A DNA stretch of 25,654 bases from NCBI GenBank assembly GCA_965365655.1, contig CBDUCN010000028.1:1-25654 (forward strand), written 5' to 3'. This document shows, piece after piece, positions 13,378 through 22,132 of this stretch. Both the position numbers and the translations under genes were made by a program. The stretch's first letter is position 1. The number at the start of each line of letters is the position of its first letter. The notes below the pieces were generated by a model. It searched no databases and was not told the DNA's origin. It saw nothing but the letters and a program-made list of their open reading frames with translations. Origin of the DNA: JBFHNV01 sp965365655 (GTDB lineage: Bacteria; Pseudomonadota; Gammaproteobacteria; HK1).

Positions 13378-16300
13378 TCACGCCGCCACCGCCGCCCACG
13401 CGCGGTCCAGGCGCTGGCGCGACACCCGCTCGACGGTGCCCAGCTCCTGGCAGAACAGCGAGATCCGGAATTCCTCCAGCAGCCAGCGGTAGCGCGTCAG
13501 CGCGGGATCCTCGTGGCCGCGCGCGGCGTGGGCGCGGGCGCGGGCCACGTAGCGCTCCCACGCGGGGCGCAGCTCGGCCAGCTTGTCGCTATCCCGGGCG
13601 CCGCCGCGGGCGAGCTTGTCCAGGCGCCGCGACGCCGCCTCCAGGTACGCGGCGAGGCGCGGGCGCTGCGCGGCCGGGGTCGCGGGCAGGAAGCCGCGGT
13701 ACACCAGCCAGCGAAGCTGCTCGCGGACGTCGTCCAGGTTCGGCTGCCAGGCCTCCGGCCAGCCCCCGGCCTCGAGACGCACGCGCAGCGCGTGGTGGCG
13801 CTCCAGCACGTCCAGCGCCTGCGCCGCGACCTGCTGCAGGCTGCCCGCCAGCCGCGGACGGCCGGCGGCGCGCAGCGCGGCGAACGCGGCCGCGTCGCGC
13901 ACCGACCACGGGTCGTCGGCGCGCCACGCGTCGGCGACCGCCGCGCGGACGACGTCGACGGCGATGCGCGCACCGCCCGGGTCCGCAGCGCCGGGCGCCG
14001 CCAGCGGCGGCGGCGGCAACAGCGCCTCCAGCAGGCCCAGCCGGTCGCGCTGCGGCACCTCGCGGGCGAGCCGGTCGGGCTCGATGCCCTCCTCCGCCAT
14101 CGCGAGCTGCACCAGGCCCGCGGCGTGCAGGCGGCGGGCCCGGTCGAGGTCCTCGATCGACTCCACGCTGACCCCGTCGCCGTGCACCACCAGCGCGGGG
14201 TACAGCAGCCCCCGGGTGCCGCCGCGCTCGACGGTCACCGACTGCGCGAGCGCCCCGAAGTCCCAGCGCCGGTGGCCGTCGCGCACCGCCGCCGGCGCTT
14301 CGCGCGCGGCGCCGCGCGCGAAGCGCCGCTTCAGGCGCTCCAGGTCCCGGTCCTCCGCGAGCACCGTGCCGTCGCCATCCAGCAGCCGGTAACGCAGCCG
14401 CAGGTGGGCCGGGAGCCGCCGGTCGAGGCGCTCCGCGCTCCACAGCTCGTCTCCCACCGTCACGCCGAAGCGGGTGTCGAGGAAGCGCGCGAGCGCGCCG
14501 ACCAGCCCGCGCTCGCTGCCCGCCGCGTCCTGCGGCGCCGACGCGAGGAACGCGTCCGCGACGTCCGGCGCCGGGCCCACCTGGCGGCGCATCGCCTTCG
14601 GCAGCGCGCGCAGCAGCGCGACCACCTTGTCGTGCTGCAGCCCGGGCACGCCCCACTCCATGTCTCCGGCGTTCACCGCCGCGAGCAGCTCCCGCGGCAG
14701 CTGCACCGTGACGCCATCGTCCGCGTCTCCGGGACGGAAGCGGTAGTCCAGCGCGAGCTGCAGCCCCGACACGTCCAGGCGCGCGGGGAAGCGGCGCTCG
14801 AGCGCGTGCGCATCGACCGCCTCGGTGCCGCTGAACGGCGCGGCCTGCGCCATCTGCATCCGCGCCAGCACCCGCGGCGGCGCGGCGCGCCACCACGCCT
14901 CGAAGGACGCGCCGTCGCACACCGTCTCCGGCAGCCGCGCGTCGTAGAACTCGAACACCCGCTCGTCGGCGATGTCCGGGTCCGGCCGCCGCAGCCGCGC
15001 CTCGCGGGCCCGCCGCTCGCTCACCAGGGCGCGGTTCGCGGCCAGGAACGGCGCCCGCGACTCGAAGCGCCCGTCCACCAGCGCACCACGGATGAACACC
15101 TCGCGCGCCCCCGCACGGCTCACGGGCGCGAAGCGCACGCGCCGGCGCGGGGTGACGGTGAGCGCGTACAGCGCGGTCTGCTCGTACACCATCGGCTCGC
15201 CGCGCGCGGCATCCCACCACGCGTCGAAGTGGCTGCGGCGAATCAGCCCGCCCGCCGCGCGCTCCACCCACTCCGGGCGGATCCCCGCCACCGTGTGCGC
15301 GTAGGCGCTGCCGGCGTCCACCACCTCCGCGGCCAGCACCCAGCGCGGGCGCCGGTCGCGCTGCCCGGAGCCGCGCGAGATGCGGAACGCGTTGCCGCGG
15401 ATCCCCTGGTACTCGCGCTCGTCCTTGCGTGCGCCGACGTGGCGCAGCAGCCCGGCGAGCAGCGCGCGGTGGATGCGCGCGGTGCTCGCGCGCCGGCCGT
15501 GGACGTGCAGGCCCATCTCGCGGGCCGCGACGGCGAGCTGCAGGTGCACCTCGCGCCACTCCTGCATGCGCGGGAACACGAGCCGGCGCTTGCGGCAGAT
15601 CTCCGCGAGCGCGCCGACCCCCTTGCCGCGCGTGTGCGCCTGCACGTGGTCCCAGATGCGCAGCAGGCGCAGGAAGTCGGAGCGCTCGTCCTCGAAGCGC
15701 AGGTGCGGCGCCAGCGGCCCGCGCTGCCCGCGCTCGTGCTCGCGCGGGTCGCCCGCCGACAGCCCGGCCGCAATCACCAGCACCTCGCTCACGCAGTCCA
15801 GCTCGCCGGCTGCGAGCAGCATGCGCCCCACCCGCGGGTCCAGCGGCAGGCGCGCGAGGCGCCGTCCGGTCTCGGTGAGCCGATCCCCCGCGTCCAGTGC
15901 GCCGAGCTCGCGCAGCAGCCTGAGCCCGTCGTTGACGTGGCGCCGCGCGGGCGGGTCCAGGAACGGAAACGCGTCGACGTCGCCGACCCCCAGCGCCCGC
16001 ATGCGCAGCAGCACCGCGGCCAGGTCGGTGCGCCGGATCTCGGGCTCGGTGTACTCCGCGAACGCGTCGTGCTCGTCCTCCGAGTAGAGCCGGATGCACA
16101 CCCCGGGCGCCTCGCGCCCGCAGCGCCCGGCGCGCTGGCGCGCCGACGCCTTCGAGATCGGCTCCACCGGCAGGCGCTGCACCGCGCTGCCGGGGCTGTA
16201 GCGCCCGATGCGGGCCTGCCCCGCGTCCACCACGTAGCGCACCCCCGGCACCGTGAGGGAGGTCTCCGCGACGTTCGTCGCGAGCACCACGCGGCGCTTC

Positions 16301-17295
16301 GCATGCGGCGCGAAGATCCGATCCTGCCTCGCGAGCGGCAGCCGCGCGTACAGCGGCAGCACGTCCAGCTTCGGCCCGAAGCCGGCGCGCAGCCGACCCG
16401 CGACCTCGTGGATCTCGCGCTCGCCGGACAGGAACACCAGCACGTCGCCCTGGCCCTCCGCGGTGAGCTCCGCGACCGCGGCCCGCACCTGCTCGGCGAG
16501 CGGCGTGTCCGCCGCCGCCGGCGGACGCCAGCGCACCTCCACCGGGTAGCTGCGCCCGGACACGCGCAGCACCGGCGCGCCGCCGAAGAACGCCGAGAAG
16601 CGCTCCTCGTCCAGGGTCGCCGAGCTGACGATGACGCGCAGCTCCGGGCGCCGCGCGCACAGCCGCTTCAGGTAGCCGAGCAGGAAGTCGATGTTCAGGC
16701 TGCGCTCGTGCGCCTCGTCGACGATCACCGTGTCGTACGCGCGCAGGTGCCTGTCGCGGCCGAGCTCCGCGAGCAGCATGCCGTCGGTGAGCACCTTGAC
16801 GTGGCTCTCCCGGCGCACGCGCGCGTCGAAGCGCACCTTGAAGCCCACGCTCTCCCCGAGCGGCTGGCCCAGCTCCTCGGCGAGGCGCCGCGCGACGCCG
16901 CGGGCCGCGACCCGGCGCGGCTGGGTGTGCGCGATCTGCCCGGCCACGCCGCGCCCGGCGCGCAGGCACAGCTTCGGCAGCTGGGTGGACTTGCCGCTGC
17001 CGGTGTCGCCGCTGACGATGATCACCGGGTGCTCGCGGATGGCCGCGACGATCGCGTCGGCGTGGGCGGCGATCGGCAGCGCCGGCGGGATCGGGGTGTC
17101 GGGGACGCTCGCGCGGCGACGCTCGTAGAGCGCCTCGCTGCGGCTCAGGTCCCGTTCCAGGCGCGCCCAGCGCGGATCCGGCGCCGCCGCCCCCGACGCG
17201 GCGGAGCGCAGGCGCCGGGCCCGGCGCCACAGGGCGGCGCGGTCTTCCAGCGCGCAGCGCTCGAGTCGGGCGTCGAGATCAGCGAGAGCGAGCAT
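13378..17295 (-). CDS. hrpA: ATP-dependent RNA helicase HrpA
   Basis: This is a 1305-aa DEAH/RHA-family helicase of full HrpA length (E. coli 1300). Motifs in order are Walker A GDTGSGKST (96-104), TQPRRVAARGVA (Ia), DEAH (193-196), SSAT (224-227), the DVLVFLSGEREIHEV segment, ATNVAETSLTVPGVRYVVD and motif VI QRAGRCGR. The helicase-associated and OB-like regions follow, then the long C-terminal DUF3418-type region special to HrpA. HrpA acts on mRNA and collided ribosomes in E. coli and affects fimbrial mRNA processing. The ATG at 17295 lacks a clear Shine-Dalgarno. It diverges from yedK across 61 bp and precedes phoB on the same strand. No functional link to phosphate metabolism is evident. 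Confidence 0.97.
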   Translation of the reverse strand: MLALADLDARLERCALEDRAALWRRARRLRSAASGAAAPDPRWARLERDLSRSEALYERRRASVPDTPIPPALPIAAHADAIVAAIREHPVIIVSGDTGSGKSTQLPKLCLRAGRGVAGQIAHTQPRRVAARGVARRLAEELGQPLGESVGFKVRFDARVRRESHVKVLTDGMLLAELGRDRHLRAYDTVIVDEAHERSLNIDFLLGYLKRLCARRPELRVIVSSATLDEERFSAFFGGAPVLRVSGRSYPVEVRWRPPAAADTPLAEQVRAAVAELTAEGQGDVLVFLSGEREIHEVAGRLRAGFGPKLDVLPLYARLPLARQDRIFAPHAKRRVVLATNVAETSLTVPGVRYVVDAGQARIGRYSPGSAVQRLPVEPISKASARQRAGRCGREAPGVCIRLYSEDEHDAFAEYTEPEIRRTDLAAVLLRMRALGVGDVDAFPFLDPPARRHVNDGLRLLRELGALDAGDRLTETGRRLARLPLDPRVGRMLLAAGELDCVSEVLVIAAGLSAGDPREHERGQRGPLAPHLRFEDERSDFLRLLRIWDHVQAHTRGKGVGALAEICRKRRLVFPRMQEWREVHLQLAVAAREMGLHVHGRRASTARIHRALLAGLLRHVGARKDEREYQGIRGNAFRISRGSGQRDRRPRWVLAAEVVDAGSAYAHTVAGIRPEWVERAAGGLIRRSHFDAWWDAARGEPMVYEQTALYALTVTPRRRVRFAPVSRAGAREVFIRGALVDGRFESRAPFLAANRALVSERRAREARLRRPDPDIADERVFEFYDARLPETVCDGASFEAWWRAAPPRVLARMQMAQAAPFSGTEAVDAHALERRFPARLDVSGLQLALDYRFRPGDADDGVTVQLPRELLAAVNAGDMEWGVPGLQHDKVVALLRALPKAMRRQVGPAPDVADAFLASAPQDAAGSERGLVGALARFLDTRFGVTVGDELWSAERLDRRLPAHLRLRYRLLDGDGTVLAEDRDLERLKRRFARGAAREAPAAVRDGHRRWDFGALAQSVTVERGGTRGLLYPALVVHGDGVSVESIEDLDRARRLHAAGLVQLAMAEEGIEPDRLAREVPQRDRLGLLEALLPPPPLAAPGAADPGGARIAVDVVRAAVADAWRADDPWSVRDAAAFAALRAAGRPRLAGSLQQVAAQALDVLERHHALRVRLEAGGWPEAWQPNLDDVREQLRWLVYRGFLPATPAAQRPRLAAYLEAASRRLDKLARGGARDSDKLAELRPAWERYVARARAHAARGHEDPALTRYRWLLEEFRISLFCQELGTVERVSRQRLDRAWAAVAA

Positions 17296-17344
17296 GGCCG
17301 GGCATCCCGGTCCGAGCTTACCCCCTCCGGCATCCGACGCGCCC

Positions 17345-17350
17345 TACAAT
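17345..17350 (+). promoter_or_regulatory. -10 element immediately upstream of yedK
   Basis: TACAAT sits 6 nt before the yedK ATG, in an otherwise GC-rich 61-bp divergent gap. No good -35 is found at 16-18 nt. If used, transcription would start at or next to the A of the ATG, giving a leaderless mRNA; there is no Shine-Dalgarno upstream of the start. Confidence 0.45.
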
Positions 17351-17356
17351 GGCGCC

Positions 17357-18043
17357 ATGTGCGGCCGCTACGCCCTGCGCACCTCGGTCCCGGAGCTCGC
17401 CCGCCGGCTCGGGGTGGAGCCGTCCACGCTGCCCGCCGGCGCCGCGAACACGCCCGCGCGCTACAACATCGCCCCCACGCAGCCGGTGCTCGCGCTGCGC
17501 GTCGACGACGGCGCGCGCCGGCTCGAGGCGATGCGCTGGGGGCTGGTGCCGTCCTGGAGCCAGGGGCCGGACGCGCGCTACGCGATGCACAACGCGCGCG
17601 TCGAGGGCATCGCCGGCAAGCCGGCCTACCGCGGCCCGGTGCGCCGGCGCCGCTGCCTGGTGCCCGCCGACGGCTGGTACGAGTGGCGCACGCAGGGCGG
17701 GCGCAAGCAGCCCTACCTGATCCACCGCGACGACGACTCGCCGTTCTGCTTCGCGGGCGTGTGGGACGAGTGGGACCGCCCGGAGGGCGCGCTGCGCTCG
17801 TGCAGCATCCTGACCGCCGCGGCCGTGCCGCCGCTCGACGAGGTGCACCCGCGCATGCCCGTCGTCGCGCCCGAGGCGGCCTGGACCGACTGGCTGGACC
17901 CGGCGCTGAAGGATCCCGCGCAGGCGCTCTCGGCCCTCGACGTGGAGCACCTCCCGGCGCTGCGGATCACCGCGGTCAGCAGCCGCGTGAACAACGCCCG
18001 CCACGACGACCCCGCCTGCGTGGAGCCCCTCGCGCGCGACTGA
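17357..18043 (+). CDS. yedK: SRAP-domain abasic-site DNA-protein crosslinking protein (YedK/HMCES)
   Basis: The protein is 228 aa. It protects abasic sites in single-stranded DNA by forming a thiazolidine link through its N-terminal cysteine. The start must be the ATG at 17357, because the catalytic Cys2 (MCGRYALRT) has to follow the removable Met; the open frame extending back to 17294 is not coding. The other active-site residues are present: Asn79 (MHNARVE), Glu109 (DGWYEW) and His164 (EVHPRMPV). NIAPTQP (37-43) and RWGLVPSW (60-67) are family motifs. It is divergent from hrpA and followed by the pstS promoter after about 30 bp. A role in genome maintenance is established for the family; there is no visible tie to the phosphate genes. 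Confidence 0.96.
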   Translation: MCGRYALRTSVPELARRLGVEPSTLPAGAANTPARYNIAPTQPVLALRVDDGARRLEAMRWGLVPSWSQGPDARYAMHNARVEGIAGKPAYRGPVRRRRCLVPADGWYEWRTQGGRKQPYLIHRDDDSPFCFAGVWDEWDRPEGALRSCSILTAAAVPPLDEVHPRMPVVAPEAAWTDWLDPALKDPAQALSALDVEHLPALRITAVSSRVNNARHDDPACVEPLARD

Positions 18044-18073
18044 TTCCGGGACCGTCTCCGCAGCGTCGCGGCG

Positions 18074-18107
18074 CTGACACGCTTCTGTCACACCCTGCCT
18101 GTAGAAC
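18074..18107 (+). promoter_or_regulatory. PhoB box and -10 of pstS
   Basis: CTGACAC (18074-18080) and CTGTCAC (18085-18091) are near-consensus Pho half-sites with an 11-bp period, followed after 10 nt by TAGAAC (18102-18107). The same 10-nt spacing separates the second half-site from TATAGT in the E. coli phoA promoter. Predicted transcription starts near 18114, which gives pstS a leader of about 127 nt. Confidence 0.85.
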
Positions 18108-18192
18108 ACGCGCCACGACACCGGCGGCACGGGCGCACAGCGCCTGCCGACACCCCGGCACGGAACCGGACCGGGCGCCGGACAGAACAGAC

Positions 18193-18229
18193 GAGAAACC
18201 CGATCCCAACATGAGAAACCCAATCCCAA
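18193..18229 (+). repeat. 17-bp tandem repeat in the pstS leader
   Basis: GAGAAACCCGATCCCAA (18193-18209) is repeated at 18213-18229 with one G/A change, at a 20-bp period. It lies in the 5' leader between the Pho promoter and the pstS Shine-Dalgarno. The start of the second copy creates an in-frame upstream ATG at 18211. Confidence 0.8.
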
Positions 18230-18240
18230 TGGAGTCATCC

Positions 18241-19290
18241 ATGAAGAAGTTCATCATCGCGGGCGCGATGGCCGCGGCCGTGGTCTCCTCGCAGGCGACC
18301 CTGGCCCAGGCCGGGCGCGACTACATCAGCATCGTCGGCTCGTCGACGGTGTACCCGTTCGCGACGGTGGTCGCCGAGCGCTTCGGCAAGACCACCAGCT
18401 TCAAGACCCCGAAGATCGAGTCCACCGGCTCGGGCGGCGGGCTGAAGCTGTTCTGCGCCGGCGTCGGCGTGGAGCACCCCGACATCACGAACGCGTCGCG
18501 CCGCATCAAGAAGTCCGAGGTGGAGCGCTGCGCCGGGAACGGCGTCAAGGACATCGTCGAGGTGAAGGTGGGCTACGACGGCATCGTGTTCGGGTCGTCG
18601 AAGAAGGGCGCGCCGATCGCGCTCACCCGCAAGCAGCTCTGGCTCGCGCTCGCGAAGGACGTGCCCGACCCGGCCGGCGCCGACAAGCTTGTCCCGAACC
18701 CGTACGCGACCTGGAAGCAGATCGACCCGTCGCTGCCGCCGCGCGCGATCGAGGTGATCGGCCCGCCGCCGACCTCGGGCACCCGCGACGCGTTCGTCGA
18801 GCTGGTGATGGAGGAAGGCTGCGACGCGTTCGGCTTCGTGAAGGCGATGAAGAAGACCGACAGGACGATGCACAAGGCCGTGTGCCAGGCGATCCGCGAG
18901 GACGGCGCGTACGTCGAGGCCGGCGAGAACGACAACCTCATCGTGCAGAAGCTGGACGCGAACCCGGACGCGTTCGGCATCTTCGGCTTCAGCTTCCTCG
19001 ATCAGAATCTCAACAAGATCCAGGGCAACCCCATCGAGGGCGTGGAGCCGACCTTCGACGCCATCGCCGACGGCAGCTACCCGGTCTCGCGGCCGCTGTA
19101 CTTCTACGTCAAGACGGCGCACGTCGGCGTGATCCCGGGCATCAAGGAATACCTCGCGGAGTTCACCAGCGCGAAGGCCTGGGGCGAGGACGGCTACCTG
19201 GCCGACAAGGGGTTGATCCCGATGCCGGAGGCGGAGCGCGCGAAGTTCTCCGCGGACGCCGGCGCACTCGCGAACAACATCGACCTGTGA
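18241..19290 (+). CDS. pstS: Periplasmic phosphate-binding protein PstS
   Basis: The 349-aa precursor delivers phosphate to PstCA. A Sec signal peptide is clear (MKKFIIAGAMAAAVV...), with probable cleavage after LAQA at about residue 24; it lacks a lipobox, so the protein is soluble and periplasmic. Phosphate-ligand segments are GSSTVYPF, ESTGSGGGLKLF and GPPPTSGTRDAF. Two cysteine pairs (FCAG/ERCAG and EGCDAF/AVCQA) could form disulfides. The ATG at 18241 has GGAG 6 nt upstream; the in-frame ATG at 18211 would add ten residues before the signal peptide and has no Shine-Dalgarno. It is the first gene of the pst operon behind a strong Pho box, and is separated from pstC by a perfect palindrome that may set its higher dosage. 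Confidence 0.97.
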   Translation: MKKFIIAGAMAAAVVSSQATLAQAGRDYISIVGSSTVYPFATVVAERFGKTTSFKTPKIESTGSGGGLKLFCAGVGVEHPDITNASRRIKKSEVERCAGNGVKDIVEVKVGYDGIVFGSSKKGAPIALTRKQLWLALAKDVPDPAGADKLVPNPYATWKQIDPSLPPRAIEVIGPPPTSGTRDAFVELVMEEGCDAFGFVKAMKKTDRTMHKAVCQAIREDGAYVEAGENDNLIVQKLDANPDAFGIFGFSFLDQNLNKIQGNPIEGVEPTFDAIADGSYPVSRPLYFYVKTAHVGVIPGIKEYLAEFTSAKAWGEDGYLADKGLIPMPEAERAKFSADAGALANNIDL

Positions 19291-19307
19291 CGGTACGGGG
19301 TGAGATG

Positions 19308-19335
19308 CGGAGCGGGGCCCGCGGGCCCCGCTCCG
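19308..19335 (+). terminator. 28-bp perfect palindrome between pstS and pstC (attenuator or mRNA-stabilising hairpin)
   Basis: CGGAGCGGGGCCC (19308-19320) is followed by GC and its exact complement GGGCCCCGCTCCG (19323-19335): 13 complementary pairs, nearly all G-C, ending in effect in a tight loop. It starts 17 bp after the pstS stop. No T-tract follows, so a full intrinsic terminator is unlikely. It more probably causes partial termination or protects the 3' end of pstS mRNA, as intercistronic hairpins do behind other abundant binding-protein genes. Confidence 0.7.
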
Positions 19336-19393
19336 GCCCGCGAGCCCGCACGGCCCCCGCGCGCTCGCCACCCCACCCGGCCCCGGAGACCTG

Positions 19394-20779
19394 ATGAGTC
19401 CGACCGCCGTCGTCATCGCGCTGCTCGCGCTCAGCGCGTTCGCGTACCACCTCGGGCGCCGCCGCTCGCTGGCGCGTGCCGACGGCGACGGCGGCGTCGC
19501 CGGGCTGCACTCACTGCCCGGCTACTACGGCTATTACGTCGCGCTGTGGTGCGGCATCCCCGCGCTGCTGGTGTTCGGTCTGTGGAACGCGTTCGAGAGC
19601 ACGCTCATCACCGGGCTTGTCGTGGACGCCCTGCCCGACGGTCAGCGCCCGGACGACCCGGCGCGCCTCGCGCTGATGGTCAACGACATCCGCAACAGCG
19701 TCGCCGGCAACATCGTCTCCAGCCAGGACGCGGTGACGCGCGCCGCCGCGGCGCACTACCGCGAGCTGCGCACGATCAGCCACGCCGCCCTCGCGGTGGT
19801 GTGTCTGTGCGTCGCGATCGCCGGCGCCGGGCTCTCGCTGCGCGCGGTGCACCCGGAGCTGCGCGCCCGCAACGCCGTCGAGACCGCGGTGCGCTGGTTC
19901 CTCGTCGCGAGCTCCACGATCGCAATCTTCACCACCGTCGGCATCGTGCTGTCGGTGCTGTTCGAGTCCATCCGCTTCTTCAACAAGGTGCCGCCGCTCG
20001 ACTTCCTGTTCGGCCTGGAGTGGAGCCCGCAGACCGCGATCCGCGCGGACCAGGTGGGCTCCAGCGGCGCCTTCGGCGCGATCCCGCTGCTGGTCGGCAC
20101 GCTGCTGATCTCGGCCATCGCGATGCTCGTGGCCGCGCCCATCGGCCTGTTGTCCGCGATCTACCTCGCCGAGTACGCCGGACCGCGGCTGCGGGCCGTC
20201 GCGAAGCCCACGCTGGAGATCCTCGCCGGCATCCCGACCGTCGTGTACGGCTTCTTCGCCGCCCTCACCGTCGCCCCGCTGCTGCGCGAGGCCGGCACGA
20301 CCATCGGACTCGACGTGTCCTCGGAGAGCGCGCTGGCCGCAGGCGGCGTGATGGGCCTGATGCTCATCCCGTTCGTGTCGTCGCTGTCGGACGACGTGAT
20401 CAACGCCGTCCCGCAGAGCCTGCGCGACGGCTCGTTCGCCCTCGGCGCCACCCGCTCGGAGACCATCCGCGAGGTGATCATCCCGGCCGCCCTGCCCGGC
20501 ATCGTCGGCGGGCTGCTGCTCGCGGTGTCGCGCGCCATCGGCGAGACCATGATCGTCGTGATGGCCGCCGGCCTCGCCGCGAACCTGACCGTGAACCCGC
20601 TGGAAGCCGTCACCACGGTGACCGTGCAGATCGTCACGCTGCTCGTCGGCGACCAGGAGTTCGACAGTGCGAAGACGCTCGCCGCCTTCGCGCTGGGACT
20701 CGTGCTGTTCGTCGTGACCCTGGTGCTCAACGTGTTCGCGCTGCAGGTGGTGAGGAAATACCGTGAGCAGTACGACTGA
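19394..20779 (+). CDS. pstC: Phosphate ABC transporter permease PstC (long form)
   Basis: This is a 461-aa inner-membrane permease, about 140 residues longer than E. coli PstC. The extra N-terminal part has a first hydrophobic segment (residues 3-20), another at about 47-64, a periplasmic-type stretch with Gln/Asp/Arg-rich sequence (75-128) and a helix at 129-150. The canonical six-helix permease core follows from about 165. The EAA loop that contacts PstB is at about 343-370 (LRDGSFALGATRSETIREVI). The ATG at 19394 has GGAG 5 nt upstream. Its end overlaps the pstA start by 17 bp, indicating coupled translation. Long PstC forms are common in alpha- and some gammaproteobacteria and pair with PstA carrying a DUF3333 region, as here. 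Confidence 0.96.
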   Translation: MSPTAVVIALLALSAFAYHLGRRRSLARADGDGGVAGLHSLPGYYGYYVALWCGIPALLVFGLWNAFESTLITGLVVDALPDGQRPDDPARLALMVNDIRNSVAGNIVSSQDAVTRAAAAHYRELRTISHAALAVVCLCVAIAGAGLSLRAVHPELRARNAVETAVRWFLVASSTIAIFTTVGIVLSVLFESIRFFNKVPPLDFLFGLEWSPQTAIRADQVGSSGAFGAIPLLVGTLLISAIAMLVAAPIGLLSAIYLAEYAGPRLRAVAKPTLEILAGIPTVVYGFFAALTVAPLLREAGTTIGLDVSSESALAAGGVMGLMLIPFVSSLSDDVINAVPQSLRDGSFALGATRSETIREVIIPAALPGIVGGLLLAVSRAIGETMIVVMAAGLAANLTVNPLEAVTTVTVQIVTLLVGDQEFDSAKTLAAFALGLVLFVVTLVLNVFALQVVRKYREQYD

Positions 20780-22085
20780 TCCCGTCGACCGGCAGGGGGT
20801 CGCCGCCTCGCCGCACACGACCGCGGCCGCGCAGCGGCGGCTGCGCGTGCGCCAGGCGCGCGAGCGACGCTTCCGCGCGTGCGGCCTCGCCGCGATCGCG
20901 CTCGGCCTCGCCTTCGTCGGGCTGCTGTTCGCCGACATCATCGGCAAGGGTCACACCGCATTCCTGCAGACCCAGATGAAGCTCGAGCTCACGCTGGACG
21001 CGGACACGCTGGACCTCGGTCCGTCGCCGGATCGCGACGCGCTCGCGCGCGCGAACTACGACGGCGTCGTGAAGAAGGCGGTGCGCGCCCTGTTCCCGGA
21101 CGTCAGCGGGCGCCGCGACCGACGCGCGCTCACGTCCCTGATCAGCCCCGGCGCCGGCTTCGTCGTGCGCGAGATGGTCATGAGCGACCCCACGCTGGTC
21201 GGGCGCACCGTCACGCTGTGGCTGCCCGCCGACGACGACGTGGACATGGTCATGAAGGGCCATATCGACCGCGCGCTTCCCGAGTCCGACCGCCGGGTGG
21301 ACGACCGCAAGCTCGCCTGGATCGACGACCTGCGCGCGCGCGGGCTGCTCGAGAAGCACTTCAACACCACCTTCTTCACCGCCGGCGATTCCCGCGAGCC
21401 GGAGCTCGCCGGGATCTGGGGGGCCGCGGTCGGCTCCTTCTACATGCTGACGGTGACCCTGGCGCTGTCGTTCCCGATCGGCATCGCGGCCGCGGTCTAC
21501 CTCGAGGAGTTCGCGCCGAGAAACCGCTGGACCGACCTCATCGAGGTGAACATCAACAACCTCGCGGCCGTGCCGTCGATCGTGTTCGGGCTGCTCGGCC
21601 TCGCGGTGTTCATCAACTTCTTCGGCCTGCCGCGCTCGGCGCCGCTGGTGGGCGGGCTCGTGCTCACGCTGATGACGCTGCCCACCATCATCATCGCGAG
21701 CCGCGCGGCGCTGAAGTCGGTGCCGCCGTCGATCCGCGAGGCCGCGCTCGGCATGGGTGCGTCGCGCATGCAGACCATCACCCACCACGTGCTGCCGCTC
21801 GCGATGCCGGGCATGCTCACCGGCACCATCATCGGCATGGCCCAGGCGCTCGGGGAGACGGCGCCTCTGCTGATGATCGGCATGGTGGCCTTCATCGTCG
21901 ACGTGCCGCAGGGGCCCCTGGACGCCGCCACCGCGCTGCCGGTGCAGATCTTCCTGTGGGCGGACAGCCCGGAGCGTGCGTTCGTCGAGCGCACCTCGGC
22001 CGCGATCATGGTGCTGCTCGCCTTCCTGATCGCGATGAACGCGCTGGCGGTGATCCTGCGCCGGCGCTTCGAACGCCGCTGGTGA
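20763..22085 (+). CDS. pstA: Phosphate ABC transporter permease PstA (long form with DUF3333-type insert)
   Basis: This is a 440-aa inner-membrane permease. A basic cytoplasmic N-terminus (residues 25-40, many Arg) precedes TM1 (about 41-60). A periplasmic region of about 155 residues (61-215) follows and corresponds in place to the DUF3333 region of long PstA proteins. The permease core runs from about 218 with the EAA loop IREAALGMGASRMQTI at 324-339. The GTG start at 20763 lies inside the last codons of pstC, preceded by AGGAAA. The periplasmic insert is absent from E. coli PstA; its function is not known to me, though contact with PstS or with the equally long PstC is plausible. Confidence 0.96.
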   Translation: MSSTTDPVDRQGVAASPHTTAAAQRRLRVRQARERRFRACGLAAIALGLAFVGLLFADIIGKGHTAFLQTQMKLELTLDADTLDLGPSPDRDALARANYDGVVKKAVRALFPDVSGRRDRRALTSLISPGAGFVVREMVMSDPTLVGRTVTLWLPADDDVDMVMKGHIDRALPESDRRVDDRKLAWIDDLRARGLLEKHFNTTFFTAGDSREPELAGIWGAAVGSFYMLTVTLALSFPIGIAAAVYLEEFAPRNRWTDLIEVNINNLAAVPSIVFGLLGLAVFINFFGLPRSAPLVGGLVLTLMTLPTIIIASRAALKSVPPSIREAALGMGASRMQTITHHVLPLAMPGMLTGTIIGMAQALGETAPLLMIGMVAFIVDVPQGPLDAATALPVQIFLWADSPERAFVERTSAAIMVLLAFLIAMNALAVILRRRFERRW

Positions 22086-22132
22086 GCGAGCGCGAGCACG
22101 CCGTCCGCCCGCCCGCACGAGGAGTGAACCCG

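Noticed and set aside
12982..18240. Open frame of more than 1700 codons that runs antisense to phoB and hrpA and then in frame into pstS
   Set aside because: Only the pstS part has protein features, a signal peptide and a Shine-Dalgarno; the rest is antisense to hrpA or out of frame with yedK.
20879..22132. Frame extending pstB about 418 codons upstream through pstA
   Set aside because: The upstream part is an alternative frame of pstA; a good Shine-Dalgarno and ATG at 22133 fit PstB.
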